From a virus, in the IMG/VR virus record IMGVR_UViG_3300008448_000630, positions 1 through 24,234 of that record: a stretch of 24,234 bases of DNA, one strand, 5' to 3'. This document shows, one piece after another, positions 13,696 to 22,400 of the stretch. The notes under the pieces were generated by a model. That model ran no database searches. It saw only the letters and a program-made list of their open reading frames with translations, and was not told the DNA's origin. The position numbers and the translations under genes are program-made. Numbering within the stretch: the stretch's first letter is position 1; every line of letters begins with the position of its first letter.

Positions 13696-14694
13696 TTAGT
13701 CTGCCCACCAGTAGGGGTAAATGTCGGACTCAGTCTCGTAAGACTGGGCGAACCAGTCTCCATAATAGCTGTCTGTTGGTGTTACCTGTACACTGCCCGT
13801 ATCCAAGGTGATTGTAACTGTGTATTCGACACCGCCTACATTTATATTTAGCGGTGGATCGCCCAACGAGGAGTAGAAGTTCAGGTTCGAGTCATAGGGG
13901 AGCCCAGTTCTGGAATCTATTGTTTTAGAGATACCGACAACAGGTTTCCAAGTGAGTGTTCCGCTAATGTTTACTACTACATAGAGCACTGCAGTCGAAA
14001 CGCCCAAGCTATTTGCCTCAACCACAGAGACGACCTGCCCCTCCCTCTGTGGTTGCTGCGTGATTTCAGTATAAATATCCTGGTTCGCCGTGACCCCAGT
14101 AGCCAAGGCAGGGGCGTCAATCCAGCCGCTCGGACTCGTACCAGGTTCAAGCATCCAGTTTGCTACATAAACCGATTCTCCCGCATCTAGAAAAATTCTT
14201 ATATAATATGGTATTGCCGGCCTGGCCATGTATGCGGTTATACTAGTTCTTTGCCACACGCCAACTGTTGCGGTTACAATAGACGAAGCAACAGTCGCGA
14301 CACCAGAACCGAAAACATCGTATTCCTCAAATAAGATACTTACAGTAGGGCCGCCGGCGGGGGTTACTCCTCTTACGTAAAAAGAAAATGTATAGTAGCC
14401 TGGATTGATACGATCAGTGTTGTTTACTAGTACTATAAGCGTCGAAGCGCCACTCCACTGATCACCGGTAACAGCACCGTCTACAGGGCTAGCGATTACG
14501 TTGACCGAATATGTGCCGCTCTGCAGAACACCGGGCTGGGTTGTTGCACTTCTCTGCAACTGGCTGACCACTACGTCCTCAAGCAACTCGTAGTAAGGAG
14601 CTGGTGGGATTTTGGGTACAATTGGTACTGCCGTTGTCCGAACGGAAGCCCTTGTGGAACTATTAACTGCCAATATCGGTTGATTGATTGGCAT
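13696..14694 (-). CDS. Minor tail protein with carbohydrate-binding-like domain
   Basis: The 332-residue protein has an N-terminal proline-rich linker (residues ~20-35, VPIVPKIPPAPYYELLED). Residues ~50-193 then form a beta-sandwich resembling carbohydrate-binding domains of the CBM4/9 or galactose-binding type (YYTFSFYVRG, VGVWQRTSITAYM, YIRIFLDAGESVYVANWMLE, GTSPSGWID). The last ~130 residues are another beta region (VVSVVEANSLGVSTAVLYVV) with a Tyr/Trp-rich end (SDIYPYWWAD). A sugar-binding or fibre-anchoring role at the tail tip is likely. The start has a good Shine-Dalgarno (AAGGTGA) inside the previous gene and overlaps its stop. The domain call comes from sequence pattern only. Confidence 0.68.
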   Translation of the reverse strand: MPINQPILAVNSSTRASVRTTAVPIVPKIPPAPYYELLEDVVVSQLQRSATTQPGVLQSGTYSVNVIASPVDGAVTGDQWSGASTLIVLVNNTDRINPGYYTFSFYVRGVTPAGGPTVSILFEEYDVFGSGVATVASSIVTATVGVWQRTSITAYMARPAIPYYIRIFLDAGESVYVANWMLEPGTSPSGWIDAPALATGVTANQDIYTEITQQPQREGQVVSVVEANSLGVSTAVLYVVVNISGTLTWKPVVGISKTIDSRTGLPYDSNLNFYSSLGDPPLNINVGGVEYTVTITLDTGSVQVTPTDSYYGDWFAQSYETESDIYPYWWAD

Positions 14695-14906
14695 TAAGTC
14701 ACCTTGATATAGCGACTCCCGTCAGAGCTGACCATATAAAGCTCCACTACATCCTGCGTCCCATTGAAGAATCCAACAAGCAGGCCTGGAGCGGCTGGTG
14801 GATCTATGGTGGCTGCTAAATTCGGACGAGCGGGTAGCATAGTTATCGTTACATCTACGTCTTCGTAGATGGGCTGAGAGCTGATGTAGCCGGGATCAAT
14901 TGGCAT
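14694..14906 (-). CDS. Small tail-tip protein (70 residues)
   Basis: The 70-residue protein is proline-rich in the middle (ATIDPPAAPGLLVGFFNG) and ends with a beta-hairpin-like segment (VVELYMVSSDGSRYIKVT). It starts two bases after the previous stop and its own stop overlaps the next ATG as TAATG, so it is part of a tightly coupled run. Within it, AAGGTGA about six bases before the next ATG serves as that gene's ribosome site. The function is unknown; context suggests a minor tail component. Confidence 0.6.
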   Translation of the reverse strand: MPIDPGYISSQPIYEDVDVTITMLPARPNLAATIDPPAAPGLLVGFFNGTQDVVELYMVSSDGSRYIKVT

Positions 14907-14908
14907 TG

Positions 14909-15172
14909 TTACCAGTTACTGTAGTAGATGCCGTTAGCAAAAGTTAGCTGCACAGCCCTCCCCGCTGGAATCGACGTTACTCCCAGTCGCCTTGTCGTGT
15001 ATTGCTTTTGATTATAAGCAACAATACCTAGTCCATAGCTATTTAATTCCACCCATGTGCCGGTTACGCTGCCTTCGAAGTCACCCTTTATTGGCGTCCC
15101 GCTTTCTCTGGCCGAAATGTCCGCAACCCGATTAGCTGCGGAGGTTTCCAGTAGCGATTCAAGTAATTCCAT
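14909..15172 (-). CDS. Small tail-tip protein (87 residues)
   Basis: This short protein has an N-terminal helix (MELLESLLETSAANRVAD) followed by beta strands (GTWVELNSYGLGIVAYNQKQ, then AVQLTFANGIYYSNW). It is coupled to the upstream gene by a one-base TAATG overlap and is followed two bases later by the next ATG, which supports real expression. Its location among tail-tip genes suggests a minor virion protein or an assembly factor. I do not recognise a named family. Confidence 0.62.
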   Translation of the reverse strand: MELLESLLETSAANRVADISARESGTPIKGDFEGSVTGTWVELNSYGLGIVAYNQKQYTTRRLGVTSIPAGRAVQLTFANGIYYSNW

Positions 15173-15900
15173 TACACAGTATAATATCCAAATTGCTTGA
15201 GGTCAAAGTAGAAGACAGCCTGGTTTCCATTGCCAAGGTTTATGGTACTTTCTGTCTGAGCCACCGAAACCAATTGCCCTCCTCCGGTTGTTACGGTTGC
15301 AACCGAGAAGATTAAGTTTGAGCTAGCCGTAACAGTTGCACCAGACTGGTTGAGTGCTGTCTGTGTGATATTAATCGCGTCAGTGGCCGCATAACCATAA
15401 CCAGGTTGATTTATTGTCACCACCCAGTCGCCTGTGGATGCGCCGAGGTTTGTTACAGTTAGGTTTACCGTGAGGCCCTTACCGCTTCCTACGGTTGTCG
15501 TGGGGAGGTTCGTGTATGTGCCATTGACGCCAGCCGATGGCTTGGTCGTAACGGCGCCCAGGGTTAGCGCATTCCCGTTGCCACGGCACAACGCCACATG
15601 GGAGAAGGTTAGACTAGTACCAGAGCCGTCATGGGTGAACACAGCGCCCTTTCGGGCTAGGCCGACGCCATCATCGACATAGCCAGCCACATCGCCAGAA
15701 ACATATTTGAATGTTTGCCTGACGTATCCGCCTGTTCCGTACACGACTTCGCTCGACAGGAAGGTAGTATCGTTTGTAGTTCCGGGTGTATACGATGTTC
15801 CCGGCAGGTTTATCAACCTTGCTTCAAAGATATTATCTACGAAGCGATTAACGACCTGAGTGTTCAGCTCAGCACTCGATATCTTGGCCGCTATCGTCAT
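15172..15900 (-). CDS. Tail-tip protein with inserted GTYTN/GYGY domain
   Basis: The 242-residue structural protein seems to have two parts. Residues 1-111 and 208-242 together resemble the small beta proteins further downstream (FEARLINL like TFKVMLVT; a GTGGYVRQ turn; LTFSHVALC like ITARGCVYY; a final VFYFDLKQFGYY). Residues about 112-207 form a separate insert with NGTYTNLPTTTVGSGKG, a hydrophobic strand and NQPGYGYAATDAINI. That pattern is widespread as an add-on domain in cyanophage and other marine phage structural proteins. The gene follows the hub gene after 29 bases and its stop overlaps the next ATG (TAATG). Probably a tail-tip or fibre-attachment protein; the exact role is unknown. 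Confidence 0.72.
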   Translation of the reverse strand: MTIAAKISSAELNTQVVNRFVDNIFEARLINLPGTSYTPGTTNDTTFLSSEVVYGTGGYVRQTFKYVSGDVAGYVDDGVGLARKGAVFTHDGSGTSLTFSHVALCRGNGNALTLGAVTTKPSAGVNGTYTNLPTTTVGSGKGLTVNLTVTNLGASTGDWVVTINQPGYGYAATDAINITQTALNQSGATVTASSNLIFSVATVTTGGGQLVSVAQTESTINLGNGNQAVFYFDLKQFGYYTV

Positions 15901-15929
15901 CTTAGTAAATTAAAATCAGCGTAGTTTTC

Positions 15930-18635
15930 CTATGGGCCGAACAGGTTCGAATTAATCAACGTTGCCCCAGCCGTTACCAGGGTTCCATTTGCTCCAATCG
16001 GCAACGATCCGGTACTGGTCAGTGAGAGCAGGCTGCCAGGTTGCAAGATAAGGCCAGACACCCAACAGGTCGATGTCCAGCTAACGGCAATATCCGTTGG
16101 GACCACAGGAGTCAAGATGGAAGTCGATTCACTGAAGGGTAGGACGATTTTTGTTCCAAAATGAACTTTGATAACAAAAGCCAGCGGGCCTGTTGTTGTG
16201 TAGGTCTCACCGGTGATGGCCGGAGGCGTTACTACGTTGCTCGGTGGCGTTGGCGGGTCTTCGTCAAGCGACGGTATAGAATTCCCCTGCAGGTTAGATG
16301 GTGCCGTCAGGGTGCCGTTGGAGTCACCCACCCATATGCCGTTGGTTACTACCGCTGTCTCTGTTTGAGTAACCCCCCACACGCAAGCGTCCATGCGTAG
16401 AGCGAGTATCTTGTTCTTTTCTTGGTCGACAAATCTGAATGGCATCCCGGGTCGCCAGCCTGTAACGATTTCGGGCCTTAAACTTTCTCCAATCGTGTAC
16501 CCCAACGAATCACCCTTAATGAATCGTATAAGGTAATTTGAGTACACATCAACTGCATCCAGTATCTCTTGAGAAGTTGGCAGCAGTAAAGGAACAGGCA
16601 TCTGTTCCTCAACTACATAGGGACCAGCTTCCACCGGTGGTTCAACATATGTATCGACAAATATTGGATATTCAGATGTCTTTTCTTCCGTGCTGGCGGC
16701 AGTCTGGGCGACGCTGTCCGGAGCTATGGGTGCCGCTGATATAGTTCTGGACCTCCGGCGAGTTCGGGTAAGTACGCCATTTAATGCGTCCAGTGAACTG
16801 CGGAATATTCCTATTCCCTTGTCAGTAGGAGATGTCCACGTATAAGTGTCTTCTATGTTAACATCGTCAACATAACTATTCTCCGTAATCGTTCTAGAAC
16901 TTCTATAGAATACACCATTCGGGGATGCCACTGAGACATTGGAAATATTGTCATGGATATTTAAAACTCCCTCTCCACCTCCGGGGAAATCACCATTAAA
17001 GTCAAGTATTACGTATGGGCCGACACCGGAGCCGTTGGCTGGGATAGAGTCCCAGTAGGCTGTCTGTATTAATACGGGCCACTCGTAGCCCGCATTTGTC
17101 GATACGTACCCGGATCCATATTGACAGACGGTTTCGTAAGTCTTTGTTGCCGAAATGTACTGCCAAGTGCATATAGTTTGCTGGCCCGCTCCCTTGCCCA
17201 GAATCGCTCCCAGTTGAGTAGAAAGATTACCGTTTGAGTCCCTCGACGATAGGTATAAGCGACCCCCGTCGACAAAGTAAGCACCACTTGAATTTGCCGC
17301 TTGTATTGCCGTTAACGCTTTTGACCTGTAGACAAGTGTTGTGCCACTCCCAACTCTGATTGTTCTACTTGTACTGCCATTTATGTAGTTAATTTCCGAA
17401 AATTCCCGAGGTAAGCCATCCACAGATCCTGCTCGCCAATCAAATGGTTGAGCAGCGGTTAGTATGTTGTCATAGTTGTCAACAACTGTCTTGACCAATT
17501 CACCAGCAGGACCGAAATAATTAGTGGTTTCGCTGTACCCTTGAAGGACTTCAGTCATTCCCTCAAAAGAGCAAGACCCATTCGGGTTGCAAGCCGTAGC
17601 CCATGTGTAGCGACAGTACGCAAAAAGGTCCGCAAAGTATTGGCCATTTAGTTCTACCGCTGGACCGTACTTATAGGACGTGGATTTGTTGTTTTGGTTC
17701 GCCGGGCCCTCATAGTAAGTAAGGTCAATAGCCCTGCTATAAGCCTCCACTATGCTGGGTTCCTCTGAAGTCTGATAACCTTCGTTGCACGCGATTAGGT
17801 CCGGGTTCCCGGCCGGCTCTCCGGGAGAGTTGCCACAGGCACTGGTTCTTCCTGCTATTGTTGACGTGGTGCTTATTCCATCTATAGCTCCCAGACCCTC
17901 TCCTATTCTTGCGAAGGTGGTGGCCGGATACTGAATGAAGTAATACGACTCGGTTATTGTCTCTTCAATTTTACTGGATTCGGAGCCCAGCAGGCCAGCA
18001 GCCACTTGATATGCCAGCTTTACCGTATCAGGAATCGCGCTCCCACCCAGCATCGGCGCGGCCGATAGGGCAGTCTGTTGCAAGACCGACACCCACTCGC
18101 CTGCTGCCGCAACATCTAGGGTATCGCCATCGAAGAATGTAACAACCTCCAGATCCCCTTGGTTATCCTGGTAGACAAATTGTCCAGCCGAGGCGAAAGA
18201 TGCGGAGCAATTGCCCAAGTCTTGGCGCTCTGGTTCGAGGGGAAGTGGGACCAGTGGCAGGATTTCTGATGGATCGTCATTCAATGCCGCAAGCGTTAGT
18301 CTGCAACCGATCTGAACCTCAAGGGAACTTGATTCCGCACTGTAGCCCGTAGAGATTACATACAGGTAACCCCTGGGATGTCGTACAGGTGTAGAAGTTT
18401 CTGGATCTTGTATGTCCAGGATTACAGGGACTCCCCTCTTGAACTGATTTCTGTCATAGTCACCCAGGTCCTGACCAGCGGGATTCTCGCCAAGAATCAG
18501 CGATCCACTGGTCGAAACTATCCCGTTTTTAAAGGCAGTAGTATCAGAGACCTGCCATGACAAAAGATTTGAAGTATAATTTACTCCACCTATCGTAATC
18601 GAAGCAACCCGTGCCTGATTTACAATATAAGACAT
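15930..18635 (-). CDS. Baseplate hub-like / tail-associated structural protein
   Basis: The 901-residue protein probably forms the central hub of the tail tip. The first ~120 residues look like a hub-type beta domain (ITIGGVNYTSNLLSWQVSD, then RGVPVILDI and RHPRGYLYVIST). Around residue 730 is GWRPGMPFRFVD followed by LRMDACVWGVTQTE, resembling the second hub domain that closes the tube-like opening. The middle, about 200-650, has many Tyr, Ser and Thr and a few Cys (ATACNPNGSCSF) and may be an elaboration of the hub. The C terminus is a beta-rich region (GTKIVLPF, LTSTGSLPIGANG). I see no peptidase or lysozyme motif. The start ATG follows the previous TGA after one base, with GGAG upstream. 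The hub assignment rests on position, size and fold-like pattern. Confidence 0.7.
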   Translation of the reverse strand: MSYIVNQARVASITIGGVNYTSNLLSWQVSDTTAFKNGIVSTSGSLILGENPAGQDLGDYDRNQFKRGVPVILDIQDPETSTPVRHPRGYLYVISTGYSAESSSLEVQIGCRLTLAALNDDPSEILPLVPLPLEPERQDLGNCSASFASAGQFVYQDNQGDLEVVTFFDGDTLDVAAAGEWVSVLQQTALSAAPMLGGSAIPDTVKLAYQVAAGLLGSESSKIEETITESYYFIQYPATTFARIGEGLGAIDGISTTSTIAGRTSACGNSPGEPAGNPDLIACNEGYQTSEEPSIVEAYSRAIDLTYYEGPANQNNKSTSYKYGPAVELNGQYFADLFAYCRYTWATACNPNGSCSFEGMTEVLQGYSETTNYFGPAGELVKTVVDNYDNILTAAQPFDWRAGSVDGLPREFSEINYINGSTSRTIRVGSGTTLVYRSKALTAIQAANSSGAYFVDGGRLYLSSRDSNGNLSTQLGAILGKGAGQQTICTWQYISATKTYETVCQYGSGYVSTNAGYEWPVLIQTAYWDSIPANGSGVGPYVILDFNGDFPGGGEGVLNIHDNISNVSVASPNGVFYRSSRTITENSYVDDVNIEDTYTWTSPTDKGIGIFRSSLDALNGVLTRTRRRSRTISAAPIAPDSVAQTAASTEEKTSEYPIFVDTYVEPPVEAGPYVVEEQMPVPLLLPTSQEILDAVDVYSNYLIRFIKGDSLGYTIGESLRPEIVTGWRPGMPFRFVDQEKNKILALRMDACVWGVTQTETAVVTNGIWVGDSNGTLTAPSNLQGNSIPSLDEDPPTPPSNVVTPPAITGETYTTTGPLAFVIKVHFGTKIVLPFSESTSILTPVVPTDIAVSWTSTCWVSGLILQPGSLLSLTSTGSLPIGANGTLVTAGATLINSNLFGP

Positions 18636-18636
18636 G

Positions 18637-19035
18637 TCAAATCTCCGTCAAGCCAAAGGAGACTATCATCATTGCCGGACCAAATTTCTGGTAGCTAGGT
18701 GCTGTACTAAAGACAGCATTAGTGGTAATAGAGGTCCCAAATGTTGAATCTATTACACCCAATGCAACAGCTAGCCCATCGGCGCGGTCAGTATCCCACG
18801 CCTTGTACATATCATCAAAGTCTGCTGCTGCTGCATTCATCAGTGGCGTCGATATTGCCCATATATGACGCTGGCTGTATGCCGTTCCCGTTAGTATCGC
18901 CGACCCACTTACAGAAAAACTGAAATTGTTAGATTCTGCATAAGACCTCGGCAAATTATCTTCGATAAATTTATCTAAGACAAAATTATATACAGTAGTC
19001 GCTGAAGATGTAAACGATATAGCAATGGTTGACAT
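18637..19035 (-). CDS. Tail-tip protein between tape measure and hub
   Basis: The 132-residue protein looks mostly beta-structured. It has a central RHIWAIST strand followed by a helix with YKAWDTDRADG and then a C-terminal strand set ending in SFGLTEI. The gene lies between the tape measure and the hub-like gene, where siphophages encode the distal tail and hub proteins, so a role in joining the tube end to the tip is likely. It starts with ATG 18 bases after the previous stop, without a clear ribosome site. Its own end contains GGAG seven bases before the next ATG and so provides the next gene's Shine-Dalgarno. I do not recognise a named family. Confidence 0.72.
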   Translation of the reverse strand: MSTIAISFTSSATTVYNFVLDKFIEDNLPRSYAESNNFSFSVSGSAILTGTAYSQRHIWAISTPLMNAAAADFDDMYKAWDTDRADGLAVALGVIDSTFGTSITTNAVFSTAPSYQKFGPAMMIVSFGLTEI

Positions 19036-19053
19036 CTTTTACGCAGCGCTGGG

Positions 19054-19413
19054 CTAGTTTGCCAAAGGCGGCATATTGGCCAATGCCCTGTATTTATTTA
19101 CATTATCAAGACCATAGCCGCCCAAATATCGATGTTTATTGTCGGCAAATGCTGCTCGAAAACTGTCGACCGAATTTACCGCAACCTCGAATACTCGATC
19201 GAACTCACTCAGTAATATGATCAGTACATCCTCCCCTGGGGAATCCTCCTCCAGTGCCTTTACTACTGCAATCCTGCAATATGCCAAGCAGTACATTAAA
19301 TCTTCTTCCGACATTTCCTCTATTGGGCAATCTGGCAATATTGGACCCGGCACAGCAAGTGCATTTTCCCAATAGACCTTAGCGATATCTTCCGGTGATC
19401 CAAAAACAAACAT
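19054..19413 (-). CDS. Small acidic protein of unknown function after the tape measure
   Basis: The 119-residue protein is acidic, mostly helical in appearance and without a domain I recognise. It is translationally coupled to the tape-measure gene: the tape stop TAA and this ATG share one base (TAATG), and an AGGT lies about eight bases upstream. Its middle is helix-like (EEMSEEDLMYCLAYCRIAVV) and acidic (EEDSPGED). Tail assembly chaperones are usually small acidic helical proteins encoded just before the tape measure, and none is visible there. This gene is the nearest candidate for such a role, but its position is wrong for a classical G/GT pair, so the idea is speculative. Confidence 0.7.
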   Translation of the reverse strand: MFVFGSPEDIAKVYWENALAVPGPILPDCPIEEMSEEDLMYCLAYCRIAVVKALEEDSPGEDVLIILLSEFDRVFEVAVNSVDSFRAAFADNKHRYLGGYGLDNVNKYRALANMPPLAN

Positions 19414-22400
19414 TAACGGTACCTATTACGCTTGATCTTGGTTAATTCTACCAGAATGTCAGAGGCTGCTTTTGTTGTATTAGTAGACTGGATCGTTACG
19501 TTGTTTGTAACCCTGCCCTGAGGCGCTCCAAGGGCTGCGCCGAGTACTTTAGCGAGGGAATTATCACGCTTGGCCGAGGAGCTCCTTACAGCCGCTGTAG
19601 CGCCACTGTTGACGCGTGTGCCGCCAGTCGGTATATTTAGGCCGGCAGTGATATGGGCCGGGATGATGGCGCCAGCGCCAGGGGCGGTCCACTGGCCCCA
19701 CGCGGGAGCATTGATATACGAAAGCCTGCCAGTATTGCTGAGGAATGCCTCACGGCCAAGCTCGTTAACCGTATACGTCGTACCTCCAGACACAGGGCCG
19801 CCCGCCCAGTTCGAATCGCCTGGTAGCCGCAATTGGAGAGAAGGATCCCTTTCACTTGACCCGCTATTGCTAGCAGTGCTACTAGGGCGCCTTTTCGTCG
19901 GCTTGTTCAATTCTGCCGTTATTTTTTTCTCGGTCTCAAGTATGGCGTCCGCCCAGCCAAGTCCGTCCTTCAATTTATCATTATACGCCTGCCTTGCAGC
20001 CGCAAGTTTATCCTCTTCCGTTTTAAGTTCCTTGGTTTTATTTAATATTTCAGTTTGTAATGGCAGAATTTTGGCCGCATATTCATCGGTTACTTTCTTC
20101 TTGTCGGCCTCGGCCTGTTCTTCAGCCAGCCTGTTCGCCTCGCGTCGCTTGTCTATTTCCTGCTGAATTTTATCCAGCTCTTTCTCTCTTTCTAGCTTGC
20201 GCTGGTAATCAGCCTCTTCTCGTTCGATTTGCTGCTGTTTTCTTTGCTCTTCTTTTGCGGCCCTTTCCGCTTCTATTTTTGCAAGTTCTGCTTCTTTTTG
20301 TTGTTGAAGTGCAGCAATTTGCTCCTCTCGCGCCAATCTCTCAAGCTGGGCTTTAGCTTGAAGCCTGTCACGTTGCGTTTCGCCTTGGGATGCCTCCCTT
20401 TGCAAGTCTCTTTTGTCTAATGCCGCTAATTGTGACTCGGCGGCAGTTGGGCCCTGGAGGCGATTAATTTTCTGGTCATAAACCTTGGCGACGGCTGCCG
20501 CCAGCTTGGCCAGGCGCTCTATTTCTTGATTGTAGGCACGATCCTGTAATTGGCGGCTCCTTTCTATTGCTGCATCTTGAGCAGCATAACGCTTTTCTGT
20601 TGCCGCCTTGGTCCTCTCAAGCCCCTCTATCTCTTTGTCCCTTGCCCTCGTAGTTTCTTGCGTTGTTTTATCAATTCTTTCTATTTCCTTGTCCCTTTCG
20701 CCTTCAAGATCTTTTATCTTTGTTTGATTTCTTTCTTTTATAGCCGCTAGTTCTTCCTTTAATTTCTCTACATACTTCGCTGATGCGGCAATTTGCTTAT
20801 TGTATTGCGAAACATCAACGCCGGCAGCGGCAGCCTTTGCCAGCGTAGCTATTTTTAATGCCTTGTTTGCTGCAATTTCTCCTCTTGTAACAGCAAGCAG
20901 GGTTTCATGTGATTTCCTGGAGGCTTCAGTTGTTGGCAGTTCTTTTTGTAGCGATTGCAGGTAAGCATTCAGTTGAGCATCATTTTCATCATAAGCTGCC
21001 ACCAATCCTTTGGTGCTTTCCGCAAGCTTGGCGGTTGATTCCTTGCTACCATCAGATGCTGCTATCTGCTTCTTGAATAGCTCAATGTTTTCTACCATTG
21101 CGGAGCGGAACTCCTGCTGGCCAGCGACAAGTTTCGCGGTCTCGGCCTGGAATGAAGCTTGCTCTAGATTTAATTGCTGGAAACCAGGGATCAGTGAACC
21201 AATTGTGTTTATAAACCCTTGGAAGAAATTGACAAAACCATTAGATCTTTCCGCTAGTTTGGCCTGCTCTGTTGCCGTTGCACCAACCGCACTCTTAAGT
21301 TGGTCATAGGATTGAGTTGCGGCCGCAAGTGAAGTCTTGGTTCTTTCATTGACGGCATTTACACCTGATTGAGACTTTGCCCAGCCGTCGAATGCAGCGG
21401 CAAGTGCTCCAATGATTACTGTTGGTCCAGCAAAGGCCCTCAGCCCGCTGGCAGCTACCTTGAATCCCCCAGCAAGTCCCTTAAGGGGTGCGGCAATGCC
21501 GGTCAGGGTGGTCCTAGCAGCGCCAAGTCTTTGAGTATAGGTCGCCCATTTTGTGCCGGCATCGAACGCTTTCTGACCGCTTGCAACCAGGTTTCTATTG
21601 ATCGGTGCAAGTTTTGCGGCAGCCTTGTCGGCCATCCCGCCAGAGTTCTGCAACGCCTTTGCGTAAATCTTCCAATTAGAAATAGCGCCAGTGACTCCGG
21701 TACGGAGCCCCCCGACAGCACTGCCCACACCTTTTATGGCCGGTCCGATTCTGCTTAAGACCGGTCCGGTCCCCAACAGGTACTTGCCAAATTGTGCTAC
21801 TTTCCCGCCTGCTGCGCCGAGGACTGTGCTGAATGCGTTAATGGCTTTGCCACCGGCAGTCACCGTACCAAATCTACCGGCCGCTACGGCCGCAGCATTG
21901 ACAGCACCCGTAAAGCCAAGCGCGGACAGCGCCCCCTTGCTGAGTGCGACACTGAAGGCTATCGCTCCTATAACGGCCTTGGCCAGAGCGCCAACCAGCA
22001 GAATGGCTAATATTAGGCCTATCGCTTTTGCTACCGGCTCTATTTCCAGTAACTTGCTTACAAATTTTGCAAACGGATCGAGGATTTGGACTAATATTTT
22101 GATTAATTCTGTCAATACTTTCAACAGTTCGACGAACCCACTGCCTACTGCACCCAAGATGGCGCCAAGTGCTTTTACAGTCTCACTCTTCGCTAGTGCT
22201 GCAAATAGGTCAGTGATAACAGCCTGAAGCTGTAGGCCGGCTTGGATTGCAGGCTTGAAGCTGTTTCCCAGTTTCTCCAGTGAAAGTTGGTTTATAGTTG
22301 CTATTTTTGACTGAATCTGCTGGGTGGTTACGCCAACAGTGCCAAAAGCATTGGCAGCATCAAGGGCACTCTTTCCAAGCTTGCCGTAAACCAGTGCAGA

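Noticed and set aside
15930-18635. Peptidase or lysozyme activity in the hub-like protein
   Set aside because: Many tail-associated proteins carry one, but no catalytic motif (for example HxH with zinc ligands or an NlpC Cys-His pair) can be seen.
19570-20166. 198-codon plus-strand open frame opposite the tape measure, and a similar 178-codon one at 21691-22227
   Set aside because: Both lie fully antisense to the well-supported tape-measure gene. They reflect its codon composition and have no start signals or domain features.
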